Positions 13,001 through 23,764 of a stretch of 64,000 bases of DNA are shown here, one piece after another. The position numbers and the translations under genes were made by a program. Positions within the stretch are counted from its first letter, which is position 1; each line of letters opens with the position of its first letter. The DNA comes from Haliotis asinina (Eukaryota; Mollusca; Gastropoda; Lepetellida; Haliotidae): assembly GCF_037392515.1 (NCBI RefSeq), contig NC_090287.1, forward strand, positions 14,001,001 through 14,065,000, read 5' to 3'. The notes under the pieces are model-generated. The model was not told the DNA's origin and ran no database searches. It saw nothing but the letters and a program-made list of their open reading frames with translations.

Positions 13001-16000
13001 AATAGTGTAGGTTTAGGTAGGATTTTATGATGCAACATTCATCGTCAGATAATTAGTGCACTATATTTCTATATCACAATGGCAAATGCTGTTTCCACCA
13101 TTATACTATAGCACTGTTTCCAATGGTCATCTCTACCTTTCTAATGACAAACATAGAACAGACATTCTGCTGCTAATGAGCTAGAAATCAACACTAATAT
13201 ATTTCTATTCTGAACCTAGTCTGGTATAAGTTTCTAAGGGGTTTTCAGGAAAAAATAGTCTGTTGAAAGCCAGGATGTGGTTGTTCAAAGCAATTTTAGT
13301 AACTAGGTGATTGCAACTCTCATACACTGACAAAGCCTCCAGACAGCTGCACCAACTAGTTTAGTGTTTGTTTGTCCAGATTGCAAGGGTAATTTTACAG
13401 TAATGTTGACCAGGTTGATTTGCATATCAGGTTGTCCCTTGTGTCCTTTGTCCCGGAAACATTTGTTTCATTTAAACTTTCAAACTTTTTGTTATAATTT
13501 AATAAACGTTGGAATTCATCAGAATTTTGCTGTTACAAATTTTCTGTCATCTTCATATGTTTATTAATTTCAGAATAAAGCTTAAAGTTGCCAAGAAACA
13601 TCAAAGGGACTTGAAGGTTGGTATTACATGTCATTGTTATTCTTCTATTGAGTATCTGAGACATTCATTCAGTAGTTTTCTGCCATGTGATTAAAAGAAT
13701 AATTTTCATTGTTGTCCACCCTAGAATATGGAAAACTGACCCTTAGAAGTTTGGTGTCATTACATGACTGGGTTGAGTTTACCATTTCTAGTCATATGCT
13801 GTGGGTGAAAGTTGGCAGAATCTGTTACTGAAATACATTGAACTTAAAGTATCAGCTCACTGGCTTCTCAGATTATGGATGTTCTCATAAGGTGGATCTT
13901 ATTACACAACAGGAATTTAAAGAACAAATGTTTTGAGATTTTTTGTTTGTTTGCAAAAGTCAAATATGATACATCAATGTGACATTATCGTCTTCAGATA
14001 TCAGAAATTGAGGAGTGCAAGAGGAAAATTGAGCTACTGAAATCTTCCATCGAGCTGTTGAAAAGGAAAACTGAGGATGGTAATGATGTCGTCTGTTTCT
14101 GAGCTGATGTTTTCTACCAGCTTCATCGTGTAATTGAACACATGTATCCTGCCTCATCAGTAGTTGTTCCTTTTTTCGACTGCTAGTATTGTGGATCATG
14201 GCTTGATTCATGTGTGGCGACTAGGGCTGGAATGAACAATTTGGATCTGATGGATCATGTATACGGGTTTATGAACCATGTACCCACGCTAGTATCTCTA
14301 GGAACTGTTTTGATCAGATGATATATTGTGTTTTATTACCTACTAGGAGGAATACATCGGCGTTCATATTTTACATACAAGTCCAAGGGCAAGATATCAC
14401 TTTGTCATGGTAACATGATGTCTTGAACAATGCCATGACGTCATGTTTCTTCTCTGACGCTGTGTCCTGCATGGGGCGAAGACAGGTGGCCAGCCTATGT
14501 TTGAAAGCAGATTGTGTTTTATTTTGCTCAGTTGATGGCTTTTGTAATGAACAGAATATTATATAATTGCCCATACCGTACTACTTAAATGACACGCATG
14601 CCTGATTATCAGTATCTCCCTTGCTCTCACTTGGGAAATACTTGTACCGACATTAAGGCACTTATGTCATAAACATGGTATGACAAGGACACTCATATGA
14701 TATCTTCTACATAACAATGGAGCCTCTGTGCTCATCATCAACCTGCAAATGTGCATATTTATGCCTCCCAATGAACACATTCCTTTTGAGCGTTAGTATG
14801 TTTGACAGTAAGTTAAAGCTTCAGTCAACAGTTGTTAATCCGACAGTATGTACTCATGTAAGAGAGGATAATAGGAGACCAGATGTTCTGGTAATAAATT
14901 TAGACTCATCTATTCAAATACAATGGAAGCTGTCAAAACCGGCAGCTGTCCTATCTGGCAGGTTCTCAACACAGTCATAACATCTGAGTCTTATCTGGCT
15001 TGTATATTTATTACTATATAAAAGCTCAGCAATCTTGAAGCTGTGAATTTCGGATCTCGGTATGAAATGAGCTGCCCCAGTATGTGTTTATACAGTAATC
15101 AACGCTGTCTAGTCTGGCCAGTTGCGAGGAGTCAGCCAGACCAGTGTTGTCATCAATTAATCATGCGGTGAAACTACATGGTCGCTGACAAAGGCAATTC
15201 AATGTCAGTTCAGTCTGAGTATACTACATGTAGCTAGTGAGTTCACATGTTTTTATGTGATACAACAAAGTATACGCTTCAAAAAATGTATGAGAACTGT
15301 ACTTTCAATGTACGATTGTCGAAATTTGGAGATATATGGGTTTGAATCAATGGTGATGGAATAATAATGGACTTTTAGAGAATGCATCACCATGTGGATT
15401 TCATTTAAAGCAAAGCTGTTCGTTCAGATTGTGTTAGTGTGTGGTGATAACATGAAATGATGCTGCATACACAAGATGAATGTCATTGTAACGTTCCTCA
15501 ATGATGTTTCTTTCTACCAGACTTCAAAGTTCAGGTTCCCCTACTTTTTTTTTAAAGAGTATATATATGAGAGTGACAAAAGCTGGTTCACTTCTAGTGT
15601 CAGTTTTACAATCTGGTACACTGTCTAAACCAGATTATTTCCTCAGTCGTGATTAGTAGTGGTTTAAACAGCTTCACTGTATTCATATTTATGAGTGACC
15701 GAGGAATAGAGTGTGTACTCATAGTGTAGGCTTATATGGTATTGATAAGGATAAGAGTATTGATGAAATGTAATCAGTTAAAAGCAAGTGAGCTCTTTTT
15801 GTTCAGACCAGAAGGTTTTAGAGAGGCGGAAGGTGAAGAATGGGAAGGGGGAGAAGGACTTTCTGCGTCACCAGGACAAGATGACAAGACTGAGGCGGTA
15901 TGTGGAGGCGGCACAGAGCGCAATGGAGAAGAAACATGCCAGTCTCACCACTGATGTGAGGAGCTTGAAGAGTTACCGCAGGTTCCATGTGGACATCTTG

Positions 16001-19000
16001 GTACAGTGTATCTTCTCAGTGAAGGAGATTCAGCCTCGGAGGTGAGACTTGCTGACAAAGGTACTGTATTGTGCTGGGTATAGACCTCTGAGATGGGACT
16101 TGCTGACATTGACAGAGGTAGTGTACTGTGCGGGTTATAAACCTTGGAGGTGAGACCCGTTGACTGGGGTACTGTAGTGTGCTAGATGTAGACCTTGGAG
16201 ATGAGACCTGTTGACGGGGGTATTCTAGTGTACTGGGTGTAGACCTTGGAGGTGAGACCTGTTGACTGGGGTAGTGTAGTGTGCTGGGTGTAGATCACAG
16301 AGATAAGACCTGCTGACTGGGGTCCTGTAGTGTGCTGGGTGAAGACCTTGGAGGTGAGACCTGTTGACTGGGGTAGTGTAGTGTACTGGGTGTAGATCAC
16401 AGAGATAAGACCTGCTGACTAGGGTCCTGTAGTGTGCTGGGTGAAGACCTTGGAGGTGAGACCTGTTGACTGGGGTAGTGTAGTGTACTGGGTGTAGATC
16501 ACACAGGTGAGACCTATTGACTAGGGTCCTATAGTGTGCTGGGTGTAGATCACAGAGATAAGACCTGCTGACTGGGGTCCTGTAGTGTGCTGGGTGAAGA
16601 CCTTGGAGGTGAGACCTGTTGACTGGGGTAGTGTAGTGTACTGGGTGTAGATCACACAGGTGAGACCTATTGACTAGGGTCCTATAGTGTGCTGGGTGCA
16701 GATCACAGAGGTGAGACCTGCTGACTGGGGTCCTGTAGTGTGCTGGGTGAAGACCTTGGAGGTGAGATCTGTTGACTGGGGTAGTGTAGTGTACTGGGTG
16801 TAGATCACAGAGGCGAGACCTGTTCACCGGGGTATTCTAGTGTACTGGATCTAGACCTCAGATGTGAGACCTATTGACTGGGGTCCTGTAGTGTGCTGGG
16901 TACAGATCACAGAGGTGAGACCTGCTGACTTGGGTCCTGTAGTGTGCTGAGTGAAGACCTCGGAGGTGAGACCTGGAGGTGAGACCTGTTGACAGGGGTC
17001 CTGTAGTGTACTGGGTGTAGACCTCGAAGGTGAGACCTGTTGACTGGGGTACTGTAGTGTGCTGGGTGTAGGCTTCGGAGGTGAGGCCTGTAGACTGGGT
17101 CCTGTAGTGTGCTGGGTGTAGACCTTGGAGGTGAGACCTGTTGACTGGGGTACTGTAGTGTGCTGGGTGTAGACCTTGGAGGTGAGACCTGTTGACTGGG
17201 ACCTGTAGTGTGCTGGGTGTAGACCTTACTGATTCCTATACCTTATTATCCCCACGGCATGTACTGCGGGGGATATAGTCAATGCCTCGTCTGTCCGTCC
17301 GTCCACTGTCCATCCGTCCGCAATCATTTTGTTTCCGAAGCATAACCATGAAACTGTTGAATATATTTAGACCAAACTTGATAGATATAGTAATCTCAGT
17401 CTATGGTTGTGCCTTTTGCTATTTACAGATTTTTGGCATTTATATTTTTTTTGTTTTTCCATGGAACATTTTGGTGTTAGTCTTATGGTGGGACGGGCTT
17501 CGTTTCCAGAGCAAAACTCCAAAACCATTCAATATTTTTCTGCAATACTTGGTAGATATATGAGTCTGAAACCATAGTGGTGCCTATGGTGGTGCCTTGT
17601 GCTATTTACAGGTTTTTGTGATTTATTATTTTCTTGGTCTCCATGGAAACGTTTTGGACTTAGTCTCAGAAGTGAGAGGTGTGTTTCGTTTCTGGAGCAG
17701 AACTTTAAAACTTCTAAATATGATCTGTCAGTAGATATGTGTGGCAGACCCGAGAGTGGTGCTTTTGGTATTTACAGGTTTTTGTGATTATCGTTTCGGA
17801 CTTAGTCTCAAAATGGAGGTATGGGCTTCCTTTTTCGGAGCACAACTCAAAAACCATTCAATATTTTTCTGCAAAACTTTTGTTTTTTAAAGGTTTTCGT
17901 GATGTATTATTTTCTTGGTTTCCATGGAAACGTTTCAGACTTAGTCTCAAGATGGAATGATGGGCTTCGTTTCCAGAGCACAACTCGAAAACCATTTCAT
18001 ATCTTTCAACAGATCTTGGCAGATGTATGAGACAGATCTTGAAATTGTGACCTTGCTGATTACAAATATGTGGCATTTATAATTTTCATGAATTCCATGG
18101 AAGCAATTCAAACTTTGCCTAAAAAAACAATGAGTAACTGTGAGATGATTTCTTCTTTCAAACATGTTGGGGTGGGGCGGTCATCTTCTGATGATTCTTT
18201 CTTTAAGATTGTTGTAGTTGGTGTTAGGAATTGGTGAAGATTTAATGATATCTCAATAGTGAGCATGATTAGATGATGAACTATTGTTTTCTGTTACATG
18301 GTGTTGTTGCAGTAATGCAGTGTTTACTGTTTACTCTTGTGTTGCTAGTGTAGTGCCACAGGAGACTATTGTTTGCTGGGTTGCTGTTACAGTGAAACAG
18401 AGAACCTGGCTATGAGCACTGTGAGTGCCTTGAAAGAGGCATGCCAGACCACATTCGTGAGGGGACACTGGGTCTACACAGACAATGGTGGAGACACTGG
18501 ACACAGGATTGTGGAGCCCTCCCTGCCAGGAAATGGTGACTACTCAGCATACAATGTGTGGGGTGAGTTATCAATGCAAGCATTCATGTGATCATTCCAC
18601 AGTAATCATGATAAGATCCTTGGACTAAATTTGAAACTGTGTTTCCAGTTTCCAGACCAACCCATATGATTATAATAAACCTTCGTTCATTATTTCTTGA
18701 GTTGCATGATAGCTTGTCCTCGTTTTGGACCAGACGATAAACCCATCAATTCACTAATACACCATTGAAATTGTGGTTTTCTTTGATCTCATTGCATACA
18801 TTACTATAAGTAGGCTCCAGGAATTTGAAACCAATAATGTTATGACTGAGACATTGATGTTTCAGTGTCTGAGAACAAAGAGAATGGCGCAGCTCCTGAG
18901 AAGGAGGCAGGACATCGAAATCCCGGGCACACAATAAGTGCTGCGCTGTGTTACACAACACAGCTGGTGTCTGTCATAGCACACATTCTGGACGTGTGTC

Positions 19001-19840
19001 TTCCCCGGAGATTGTGCTACAGCGAGTTTTGTCTGTCTGATCTATCTGAGAGGCAGCTGACCAGTGCTGTATCAAGACTCAATCACAACGTCCTTCACCT
19101 CTGCTTCTCTCAGAATGTGAACCCGGCTGTTCTCATACCCAAGCATACTCTCCACAATGTAGTAATGCTGTTGAAATGTCCAGATTTTGGCAGGTATGGT
19201 TCCCAGTTAGTTCACGGACTACAACATATACAGATAGTCTGGTGTTATATTTATACATTATTTGCCAGAGCTAAGGCTACAAATGAATTTCTTGATTATT
19301 TTATTTTAAGGGTACTTAGCAGGTCAACATGGCTACTAGTTCTTTAGATAGAAACTAGAACCTCAAAATGTGAAAGAAGTGTTTGGGTACACATGCTCTC
19401 ATAAAATCAAATGACAAGACATTAAGTTCTGTCCAAAGGTGTAATAATGTGATGTAAACCCAAATATTTTAACAGCCACTACTTTTCAGTCATTTTGAAT
19501 GAAGTCCAATCTTCTGTATTTCAGAATCTGTGCATTTGAAGTGAATGAGAGCATGATTCAGTCAATATCAGACAGCAATACTTCGGAGGAAAGTGATGAG
19601 GAGCATTTTGTATCTGAGGATGAGATAGACATTGGTATAGACTGGGAACGTGTGCCCCATGACCTCGAGGTCCCAACCCGAGCTGGTCTTGGGACGACCT
19701 CAACTGTATATACAATGGCATATTCGAGTCAGATGAACACAAACACAACACACTCAACAGCTGGGAGTCTAATGTCATCAGCTGCTGCCTCAGTCGCATC
19801 AATATGGAGAGCTGCTACAAGCCAGTTTGAGCGTAGATGA
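3849..19840 (+). CDS. ATG14: ATG14 (Barkor), autophagy-specific subunit of PI3-kinase complex I; whole gene, 8 coding exons
   Basis: Joining 3849-4042, 4126-4188, 13574-13616, 13998-14079, 15807-16041, 18393-18562, 18866-19193 and 19525-19840 gives one open frame of 476 residues; every intron is GT-AG and all phases agree. Human ATG14 is 492 residues. ATG14 directs the VPS34-VPS15-Beclin-1 lipid kinase to the ER to make PI3P for autophagosome formation. Seen here: two CxxC pairs (Cys34/37, Cys46/49) in a VERCPLC context, as in the vertebrate ER-targeting N-terminus; Lys/Glu-rich coiled coils at about 66-185; a conserved middle with GDYSAY and TISAALCY; an acidic stretch ending in DWERV (Trp412), matching the position of the human LIR; and a C-terminal Ser/Ala amphipathic segment (SSAAASVAS) typical of the BATS domain. 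The start Met has the same spacing to the cysteines as in vertebrates. The identification is by remembered family similarity, not a search. Confidence 0.95.
4126..4188 (+). CDS. ATG14: ATG14 coding exon 2: start of the coiled coil
   Basis: A TTTACAG acceptor and an AG|GTAGGC donor, phase 2 at both ends. It encodes 21 Lys/Glu-rich residues (HARQDKWKIKKKECSELQE) that lead into the coiled coil. The intron before it is only 83 bp; the one after it is about 9.4 kb. Confidence 0.88.
5676..5745 (+). mobile_element. tRNA-derived SINE head
   Basis: GGTCATGTGGACAAGGCCTC resembles a Pol III A box and GGTTCGAATCC (5728-5738) is a B box, about 40 bases apart as in a tRNA-derived SINE. The second copy is at 8797-8866. 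Confidence 0.65.
5823..5886 (-). mobile_element. tRNA-like SINE head, reverse orientation
   Basis: On the - strand, TAGCCTAGTGGTTAAAC is A-box-like and GAAGACCTAGATTC is a worn B box. Repeated 3,121 bases later. A related reverse head lies at 58465-58520. Confidence 0.55.
6108..6216 (+). repeat. SINE-like dispersed element (family A), fragment
   Basis: TATTCCAGCTATATGGCAGC, GTCTGTAAATAATCAAACC, TGGACCAGACAATCCAGTG, ATCAACAGCATGAG and CGGATCTTCACGGGT. Second copy at 9229-9337. Confidence 0.75.
6551..6735 (+). repeat. SINE-like dispersed element (family A)
   Basis: TCAGCTATATGGTGGCAGTC, AAATAATCAAGTCTGGGCC, GACATGTGTCAGCGAGTCTG and TTGCCTCTTGTGACAAGC follow the family order. Second copy at 9672-9856. 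Confidence 0.75.
7307..7370 (-). mobile_element. Possible tRNA-like SINE remnant
   Basis: On the - strand GGGTTTGAATCC is a B-box-like block next to a GACTCTGAGGGTCC loop. Weak evidence; second copy at 10428-10491. Confidence 0.35.
7511..10631 (+). repeat. 3,121-bp tandem duplication, copy 2 (ATG14 intron 2)
   Basis: A repeat of 4390-7510 with no difference that I noticed. It ends with the same CGTTAACAGG and then passes into unique sequence CCTGAATG. Confidence 0.95.
10632..13573. other. Rest of ATG14 intron 2
   Basis: AT-rich, with small unconnected reading frames. I see no gene, RNA or repeat that I can name. Confidence 0.5.
13574..13616 (+). CDS. ATG14: ATG14 coding exon 3: 43-bp microexon of the coiled coil
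   Basis: A polypyrimidine tract and TTTCAG acceptor precede a frame IKLKVAKKHQRDLK, with donor AAG|GTTGGT. It enters in phase 2 and leaves in phase 0, which fits both neighbours. It is short and lies after a very long intron, so it is the least certain exon of the model, but the heptad-like charged sequence suits the position. Confidence 0.78.
13998..14079 (+). CDS. ATG14: ATG14 coding exon 4: coiled coil
   Basis: Acceptor GTCTTCAG, donor GATG|GTAATG, phases 0 and 1. It encodes ISEIEECKRKIELLKSSIEL and following residues, a clear heptad pattern of hydrophobic and charged residues that continues the Beclin-1-binding coiled-coil region. Confidence 0.88.
14337..14706 (+). repeat. Dispersed repeat B, copy 1 (intron of ATG14)
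   Basis: Shares most of its length with 59002-59370: GATATCACTTTGTCATGGTA, GAACAATGCCATGACGTCA, GGCCAGCCTATGTTTGAAAG. Near its 3' end an imperfect inverted repeat (CATACCGTACTACTTAAATG against the complement of the segment ending ACATGGTATGAC) can fold into a hairpin. Probably a non-autonomous transposon; class unknown. Confidence 0.75.
14919..15681. mobile_element. pogo/Tigger-like MITE, interrupted by a second MITE
   Basis: The left end TACAATGGAAGCTGTCAAAA and the right end, read on the other strand, TACAGTGAAGCTGTTTAAAC, are terminal inverted repeats flanked by TA. The 178-bp copy at 23765-23942 has the same ends. The copy here is longer, in part because another element (15271-15562) lies inside it. 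Confidence 0.6.
15271..15562 (+). mobile_element. TA-flanked MITE C, shortened copy, nested
   Basis: The left end TATACGCTTCAAAAAATG and the inverse right end TATACTCTTTAAAAAAAAAG match the ends of 26104-26627, and the interior (TCAATGTACGATTGTCGAAA; ATGCATCACCATGTGGATTT; AGGTTCCCCTAC) is its reverse complement, with an internal deletion. Confidence 0.7.
15807..16041 (+). CDS. ATG14: ATG14 coding exon 5: end of coiled coil and entry to the PI3K-binding part
   Basis: Acceptor TTGTTCAG; donor CGGAG|GTGAGAC, phases 1 and 2. It encodes a basic, alpha-helical stretch (KDFLRHQDKMTRLRRYVEA) and then FHVDILVQCIFSVKEIQP, which corresponds to the human segment around ILELTSVIFPIEEV. Reading through the donor gives AGG TGA, an immediate stop. 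The donor sequence itself is repeated many times in the minisatellite that follows. Confidence 0.93.
16042..17225 (+). repeat. 51-bp minisatellite carrying splice-donor-like copies (ATG14 intron 5)
   Basis: About 23 diverged copies of a 51-bp unit, GTGAGACCTGTTGACTGGGG followed by a segment with TGTAGTGTGCTGGGTGTAGA and CCTTGGAG. The first copy starts exactly at the exon-5 donor, and most copies keep GGAG|GTGAGAC. Two-unit higher-order variants (GATCACAGAG alternating with CCTTGGAG) occur at 16230-16820. Because 51 is 17 codons, the reverse strand stays open for 200 codons; that frame is an artefact. Confidence 0.95.
17236..18130 (+). repeat. Degenerate ~200-bp tandem repeats with a molluscan-type CCCCACGGC head
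   Basis: Starts with CCCCACGGCATGTACTGCGG and a GTCCGTCC run, then about four diverged copies of a unit containing TTCCATGGAAACGTTT, GGACTTAGTCTCA, GGCTTCGTTTCCAGAGCA and CATTCAATATTTTTCTGCAA. A reverse fragment of the head type is at 42240-42310. Confidence 0.75.
18393..18562 (+). CDS. ATG14: ATG14 coding exon 6: conserved middle region
   Basis: Acceptor TGTTACAG, donor TGGG|GTGAGT, phases 2 and 1. It encodes STVSALKEACQTTFVRGHWV, then LPGNGDYSAYNVW, closely resembling human ATG14 around TVSKLAEARRTTYLSGRWV and LPNNGDYSAYYSW. Confidence 0.95.
18866..19193 (+). CDS. ATG14: ATG14 coding exon 7: most conserved block
   Basis: Acceptor TGTTTCAG, donor GGCAG|GTATGG, phases 1 and 2. It encodes HTISAALCYTTQLVSVIAHI, LDVCLPRRLCYSEFC and HLCFSQNVNP, a near line-by-line match to the human protein. 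This is the longest internal exon. Confidence 0.96.
19525..19840 (+). CDS. ATG14: ATG14 coding exon 8: acidic/LIR-like segment and BATS C-terminus
   Basis: Acceptor TATTTCAG, stop TGA at 19838-19840. It encodes residues 372-476. An acidic stretch (SEESDEEHFVSEDEID) leads to DWERV, where human has DWENL, the reported LC3-interacting motif. The end, SLMSSAAASVASIWRAATSQ, is the amphipathic membrane-binding helix region of the BATS domain. Confidence 0.95.
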
Positions 19841-20334
19841 CACAACGCATGCTTTTAATTTCTGTTAAAACCAGCACGTGGAGGATGAACTCTGACGGTT
19901 TCATCAGGGGCTTGCTTTTACACTGATCAGATTACATAGATTACATGTTACAGACACTTCCTCCCCATGCTGTTACAACTTGTGCCAAGCAAGTTATGCT
20001 GGAAGCAGAGGTAAATGACTTGACTGATCAGTTGACCTGACTCTGAGACATGGTTAATGGAATGTTATTGCATCGAGTGGCATTATAGAAGTTGGGAAGT
20101 ACAATGTTTAATAAAACTTTAAGGATAACAACTTCTTTTGTTTCGTGAGTGCAACATTTTGATAAACGTTCCTGTCCAGTTGACAAACAGAAATGACATT
20201 CTGGTGCAATAATCTGTACTGAAATGCGCTTAAAAGAAGTTGTTACCATAAAATTTGTTCAATGTTGTCATGTCCAGATGTGATTATTTACAGGCCATTG
20301 TCATTTAACTGGAATAGTTAGCATTATATAACAA
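19841..20334 (+). other. ATG14: ATG14 3' UTR (probable)
   Basis: Follows the TGA stop, with no other gene. Holds the AATAAA at 20110. Confidence 0.5.
20110..20115 (+). terminator. ATG14: Candidate poly(A) signal AATAAA for ATG14
   Basis: This AATAAA lies 270 bases after the ATG14 stop, in low-complexity AT-rich sequence, followed by TTTTGTTTCGTGAGTG-type GU-rich sequence. Another AATAAA near 22167 is followed by GTCTTGTGTTATA and could mark a longer 3' UTR. The sequence alone cannot choose between them. Confidence 0.4.
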
Positions 20335-20612
20335 ATATAGACACAGAGAGGGACACACACACAAAGATGGATAGACAGACACAGAGAAAGACACACACAA
20401 AGATTGATAGACACAGACACAGAGACAATGACACAAAGATGGATAGACACAGACACAGAGACAATGACACAAAGATGGATAGACAGACACAGAGAAAGAC
20501 ACACACACAAAGATGGATAGACAGACACAGAGAAAGACACACACACAAAGATGGATAGACACAGACACAGAGAGAGACACGCACACAAAGATGGATAGAC
20601 ACAGACATGCAC
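20335..20612 (+). repeat. Tandem repeat rich in GACACA/AAAGATGGATAGACA
   Basis: Seven or so units of 35-45 bases built from AAAGATGGATAGACA plus CAGACACAGAGA and (AC)n. Open frames on both strands (Cys/Val/Ser-rich or Asp/Arg/Thr-rich) are repeat artefacts. Confidence 0.9.
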
Positions 20613-23600
20613 TCTTACAAAAAAACACACTTTTTGTGAGTGGGAAAGCAAGTGAAACTTCATGCGGTACTGTACAATCAGGTCTGTTGTTGCTTCCACC
20701 CCTCTCTACATCACGATCTGACAAACACTCCACTCAGGAGTGAGTGAGTGAGTAGAGTGTAATATGGTTTTTGACAGTAGTGCATCAATATCACAGAGGG
20801 AACAGGATGCATGATAACATATCATCAATATGATGATGCGGCCCTTACTATACATATTCATTTTTATTTTCAAAATACAGAAATCAAAAAAAGCATGCGT
20901 TGCTCACTCAGTGAGCGTTTAGAAACCATTAATGTTTATGCAGAGATGTGTTATGTCAGGGTAACAGGTAGGAGATTCCGTGCACATAATGATATGTCCA
21001 TGAGACGAAACAAATAAATGAAAAAGTACTGATAAATTATTGCTATGAATCAGATATTTTTCAGGATACAACTGTAAGATTGTTTTGTGATTCTTGGAAT
21101 TTCTTTTGAAGTGGTTCATCCATCATCAGCAATGTTTCACAGTTTGTCTTCTTCATGTTTGGGCTGGTATTCTTTGTGGGCATGCTTTTTCCTAAACTTG
21201 CTCAATACTTCAAACCTGAAAGTTCAGCATTTCAACGAATGTATGCTCTTGTGTTCAATGCATGGCAGTGGTGGAACTAAGAATATTTGTCTTCCATACT
21301 TTTACATAGACTTATGAGAATCAGCGTTCTGGAACAGCATATGTGAAAGTTTCAACAAAAGAAGATTTCAACTGTAGACTTTTTAATGAACTGTGTTGAT
21401 GTCGATGTTGGTGGTAAAGACTCATCTGATCTGACTGTAAGGAGCATATATGTAAAATAAATTTACACAGTTGAGGTGGGGGCACCTCAGTACACAGGTC
21501 CATTCAACAATTTACAAATCTGAGCCCTGTTTTAACTACTTGCACCTATATGTATGTTACCTTGTAATTGACAAGGCTATATAGTTGGAATATTGTTGAG
21601 TGTGGCTTAAAATTAAACTCACTCACTCAATTGTAACTGACAACACTCAATACAAAATGCATAAAGCTATAAGCATTAGTTTTAAAATTTTGATTTAAGG
21701 AAAACAGCATTCTCTACATCCAGTTTCTTTATGTGTAATGATTTTTTCAGTCAGTTATCTTTCTAGACAAAATGTCAACTTCGTGATCAGGATCAGCACT
21801 GAAACCAGGATGTTTGACCACTGTCTCATCAGATATGTGTTCCTTCGGCATGTACAGTCTGGTTGGGTTCAAATGAGAACAAAGGATGATTAAAAACTTG
21901 AAATAGTGATAAGTGCCCAAAACATAGTTAAGACACATGGTCTTGCTGTTCCATTGTTTGTCACCCCTTGGTGTGAAGAGTGGAAAAAAGGAGAATGTTA
22001 TTTGAGTTTCTTAAACAACTTTTTTCGAGGGTGATCATAAAATGTCAGAATTCAGATCTTGTTGGGTACTGAGTGAGTGAGATTTCAAGATTGTGTGTCT
22101 TATTTATGTTTTGTGCATTTATCCCTATTTCAAGTTCTTTATCATTCATCACTCTCATTTGAACCCAAATAAAGTGTACGATGTAATGTAGTCTTGTGTT
22201 ATATTAGCGATAAGTTGTAAGTAATTTAATCTACATTAAGGGTGTCTCCATCTCAAAAAAAAAATCAGTTCCGCTCAGGATCGATTTTGTGTTTTGAGTC
22301 ACAATGTTTAGATTTTTACTAAGTGTCCAGGCTAATCAGGCAAGTTCATCAACCTGTCATATCTCCTGAATTTAATTACATAACATAAAGCAGTCTATAT
22401 GCCACCCTTATAAAGCTACTGGCAGAGAAACTTGGCCCACGTGCGAAGCACAACATGACTACAATATGTGAATTCTATTCCTGTGCTGTACTGTTGTGTT
22501 GTTGGAACATTGCAAAAAGCAGACTATTCACTCACGCCATCATGTTCATCTTTGGTAGTCTCTCATCAACTGGGCTTTGCAGAGCTTTCCAATTGAAGTC
22601 AGGGGCATAGCTACCATTATGAAACAAGAGTGGGCTTCCAAATGATGGTTGCTTAAAAGGTTGGACAAGCCCTCAATACTATCCAATTACAAAGCTTTGC
22701 AGCCTATTTGGCTTACATGATAAAACTGGCTTGCTGTGTGCCAGGGACTGAAGGCTGTAACGGAAAATATGTTTGATCTCTACATGGGTAGGGAAGATGT
22801 TTTAGCTTCATGCCAAATGATTTGTTTGTTAGGCAGTGGTGTGCAAATTTAGACATTTATTTTGTTGAAAGTATTCAAGTGTTAAAATGTTAATTACATG
22901 TGTGATTCTTTTTATGATGGTCAATAGTGCAATGGATTGGGTACAATTGGGATCAAAATCGTTTATTCCTAAAGAAGTGATTGTTTTGAAAAAAAACAGC
23001 ACCTACCCATATAAATATATGGTTTATTAAAATTGTATGACATGGACAACCAATAGCTTTTCTGATGATCTTTGTAGTCTGTGTGTTGTACAGAAGCCAA
23101 GAGATACATAAATAATATGAACCCATCAAATCTTCATTAATGTCAGTCATGTGTTTGTCAAGCATGACAACTTCCGCATAATTTCTACATTTATCTTTGA
23201 CCTATCATGTAGTAGTTTTCAGTGTCAACAATTAACTGTTGATTCTTACCTTATGAGAGTCAAATGTTCTGACATTTTTCAAATTGTTCAATAACATAAT
23301 ACTTTATGAATCATATATTGTATTTAGTGACTACTTGTCATGATATAAATCTGAGGGCATACTTTGAAGGACTTCTAAACAAGGGGAATGCTGTTCACCA
23401 AGTCATCTAGAGGTAATTTGTTATGCAGCTGCATCCCTTAGAGGTGTCAGGATACTCTGATTGGTTCCCTGTTTGCAGGACCAGTAATGACAATGACCAA
23501 AGACTGGGAGAATACTGTACAATGAATTATGGATGATTTGTACTCAGTCTAGAGCCTCAGCAAGGAGTTTTTAATAATAATTCTTAAGACGCATGTAATC

Positions 23601-23764
23601 CTTGAATCCCAAGGAATCCTACTTGTAAATAGTTATTGCAAGTTATATTTGGGGATGTCATAATGCTTCTCTCCAGCTGAATGGATTTGACTGCAACATT
23701 GAGAGAATAAATATGCTCATGACCTCTTGTCACATGGGTTGGTTTGTGGATGGTGTTCATCATA
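20613..23764. other. Intergenic, no gene seen
   Basis: AT-rich; small frames only. GTGA runs at 20741-20752 and a SINE tail (GGAATATTGTTGAGTGTGGC, then ACTCACTCACTC) at 21577-21630 are the only repeat pieces I recognise. Confidence 0.5.

Noticed and set aside
16225..16827. A 200-codon reverse-strand open frame with 17-residue repeats (NRSHLQGLHPAHYRT type)
   Set aside because: It is fully explained by the 51-bp (17-codon) minisatellite in an ATG14 intron; several frames are open at once and no flanking coding signal exists.
20301..20733. Cys/Val/Ser-rich reverse frames of 94-142 codons
   Set aside because: Translation of the GACACA-rich tandem repeat; all three frames look alike and there is no gene context.
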